Part shown: piece after piece, positions 63,408 to 64,000 of the stretch
How the letters are laid out: every line of letters starts with the position of its first letter
Position numbering within the stretch: position 1 is the first letter of the stretch
DNA from: Muribaculaceae bacterium
Lineage (GTDB): Bacteria; Bacteroidota; Bacteroidia; Bacteroidales; Muribaculaceae
Assembly (NCBI GenBank): GCA_017443765.1
Contig: JAFSYB010000054.1
Coordinates: forward strand, 1-64,000
Length of the DNA stretch: 64,000 bases
Direction: 5' to 3'
Position numbers and translations under genes: made by a program
The notes under the pieces: model-generated
The model's database searches: none
The model's input: only the letters and a program-made list of their open reading frames with translations
Told to the model about the DNA's origin: nothing

Positions 63408-63479
63408 CTTGGTGCAACTTTTATTGGGCAAAATTACAACTAATTTTTCAATTCTGCACACATTGTGCCGAAAAATCAC

Positions 63480-63487
63480 TACCTTTG
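63480..63487 (+). promoter_or_regulatory. Promoter of ychF
   Basis: TACCTTTG at 63480-63487 is a good -7 element; a TTG-like -33 lies near 63464. The leader to the ATG at 63610 is about 115 nt. Confidence 0.5.
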
Positions 63488-63609
63488 CAAAAAAAAGAAT
63501 TTCGAGAGCCAAGAACCGAGATGGCTATTACAGCTTTAGCCAACACGCTTGTTTGCCCGTTCACTCGTCTTCCCGTTTACCGATAAACTGATAACTAACT
63601 GATAACGAT

Positions 63610-64000
63610 ATGTCATTACAATGTGGTATTGTGGGACTTCCCAATGTTGGGAAATCAACGCTTTTCAACTGTCTGTCGAATGCCAAGGCACAGTCGGCTA
63701 ATTTTCCGTTTTGCACCATTGAGCCCAATGTGGGTGTAATCACGGTACCCGATGAGCGGCTGGGCAAGCTGGCCGAACTGGTGCACCCGGCACGCATCGT
63801 GCCCACCACTGTTGAGATTGTCGACATTGCCGGCCTGGTGAAGGGTGCCTCGCGCGGCGAGGGGCTGGGCAACAAGTTCCTGGCCAACATCCGCGAGACC
63901 GATGCCATCATACATGTGCTGCGCTGTTTTGACGACGACAACATCACCCACGTCGACGGCACCGTGGACCCCGTGCGCGACAAGGAGGTCATCGACCTGG
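63610..64000 (+). CDS. ychF: Redox-regulated ATPase YchF, partial
   Basis: The frame starts at the ATG at 63610 ([20 protein letters not shown]) and is open to the window edge, giving 130 codons. G1 is [28 protein letters not shown] and [20 protein letters not shown] (G3) are specific to the Obg-related YchF/OLA1 family. [20 protein letters not shown] follows. It binds ATP rather than GTP and associates with ribosomes. The C-terminal TGS domain is outside the window. Confidence 0.95.
   Translation, partial: MSLQCGIVGLPNVGKSTLFNCLSNAKAQSANFPFCTIEPNVGVITVPDERLGKLAELVHPARIVPTTVEIVDIAGLVKGASRGEGLGNKFLANIRETDAIIHVLRCFDDDNITHVDGTVDPVRDKEVIDL

Noticed and set aside
1-64000. tRNA, rRNA, transposase and integrase genes
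   Set aside because: Intergenic regions were read for tRNA-like arms and for transposase motifs; none was convincing.

Overview
The window looks like a chromosome segment of a gut Bacteroidales, most likely a Muribaculaceae/Prevotella-type genome. Seen directly: many exported proteins carry paired dockerin-like EF-hand repeats of the type GDVNGDGxVDIDDVN, and many intergenic regions hold the Bacteroidetes promoter element TAnnTTTG, often with an upstream TTTG. There is a GldE-PPTase pair, an Omp28/TlpA/DUF6029-type operon, BspA-like leucine-rich repeats and a T9SS-like C-terminus. GC content is high except in a restriction-modification island. The genus assignment is inference.

Layout. 1-0.55 kb: edge of a mobile-element polyvalent gene with a barnase/colicin E5-type nuclease domain. 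0.65-4.7 kb: three exported or membrane proteins, the last TMEM43-like with a 27-nt minisatellite tail. 4.9-7.5 kb: AT-rich type II restriction-modification pair, followed by 500 bp of debris. 8.0-10.2 kb: ECF sigma, putative anti-sigma and exported protein operon. 10.3-16.5 kb: rnr and two paralogous TPR proteins, one ending in a retropepsin-like domain. 16.9-18.2 kb: esterase and tadA. 18.5-25.5 kb: TolC-MacA-MacB type efflux operon interrupted by a four-helix-bundle gene and followed by a LytS/LytTR-type two-component pair. 25.5-26.5 kb: non-coding region with the stump of a lost dockerin protein. 26.6-36.7 kb: housekeeping genes (yihY, pepP, gamma carbonic anhydrase, pyrE, recX, comF, a glycosyltransferase) plus two dockerin-type secreted proteins. 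36.7-42.4 kb: redox/outer-membrane operon (TlpA, DUF6029, Omp28 lipoprotein, two dockerin proteins). 42.9-50.0 kb: lipoprotein, Rpn-type nuclease, gldE, PPTase, C69 dipeptidase, SEC-C protein. 50.1-58.5 kb: four genes, three of them large surface proteins. 58.8-63.4 kb: rluA-type synthase, dnaJ, grpE, ispE and two small membrane proteins in one direction. ychF runs off the right edge.

The strongest candidates for something under-described are four. First, the dockerin-like module, which appears N-terminal, internal or C-terminal in seven intact genes and one stump although no cohesin is visible. Second, the TPR/retropepsin paralogue pair. Third, an intergenic inverted-repeat family related to GGTGGGTTCTATAAATTGC. 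Fourth, the mobile-looking four-helix-bundle insertion inside the efflux operon. No tRNA, rRNA, CRISPR array, reverse transcriptase or transposase was found. All functional calls were made by reading motifs; no database search was run.
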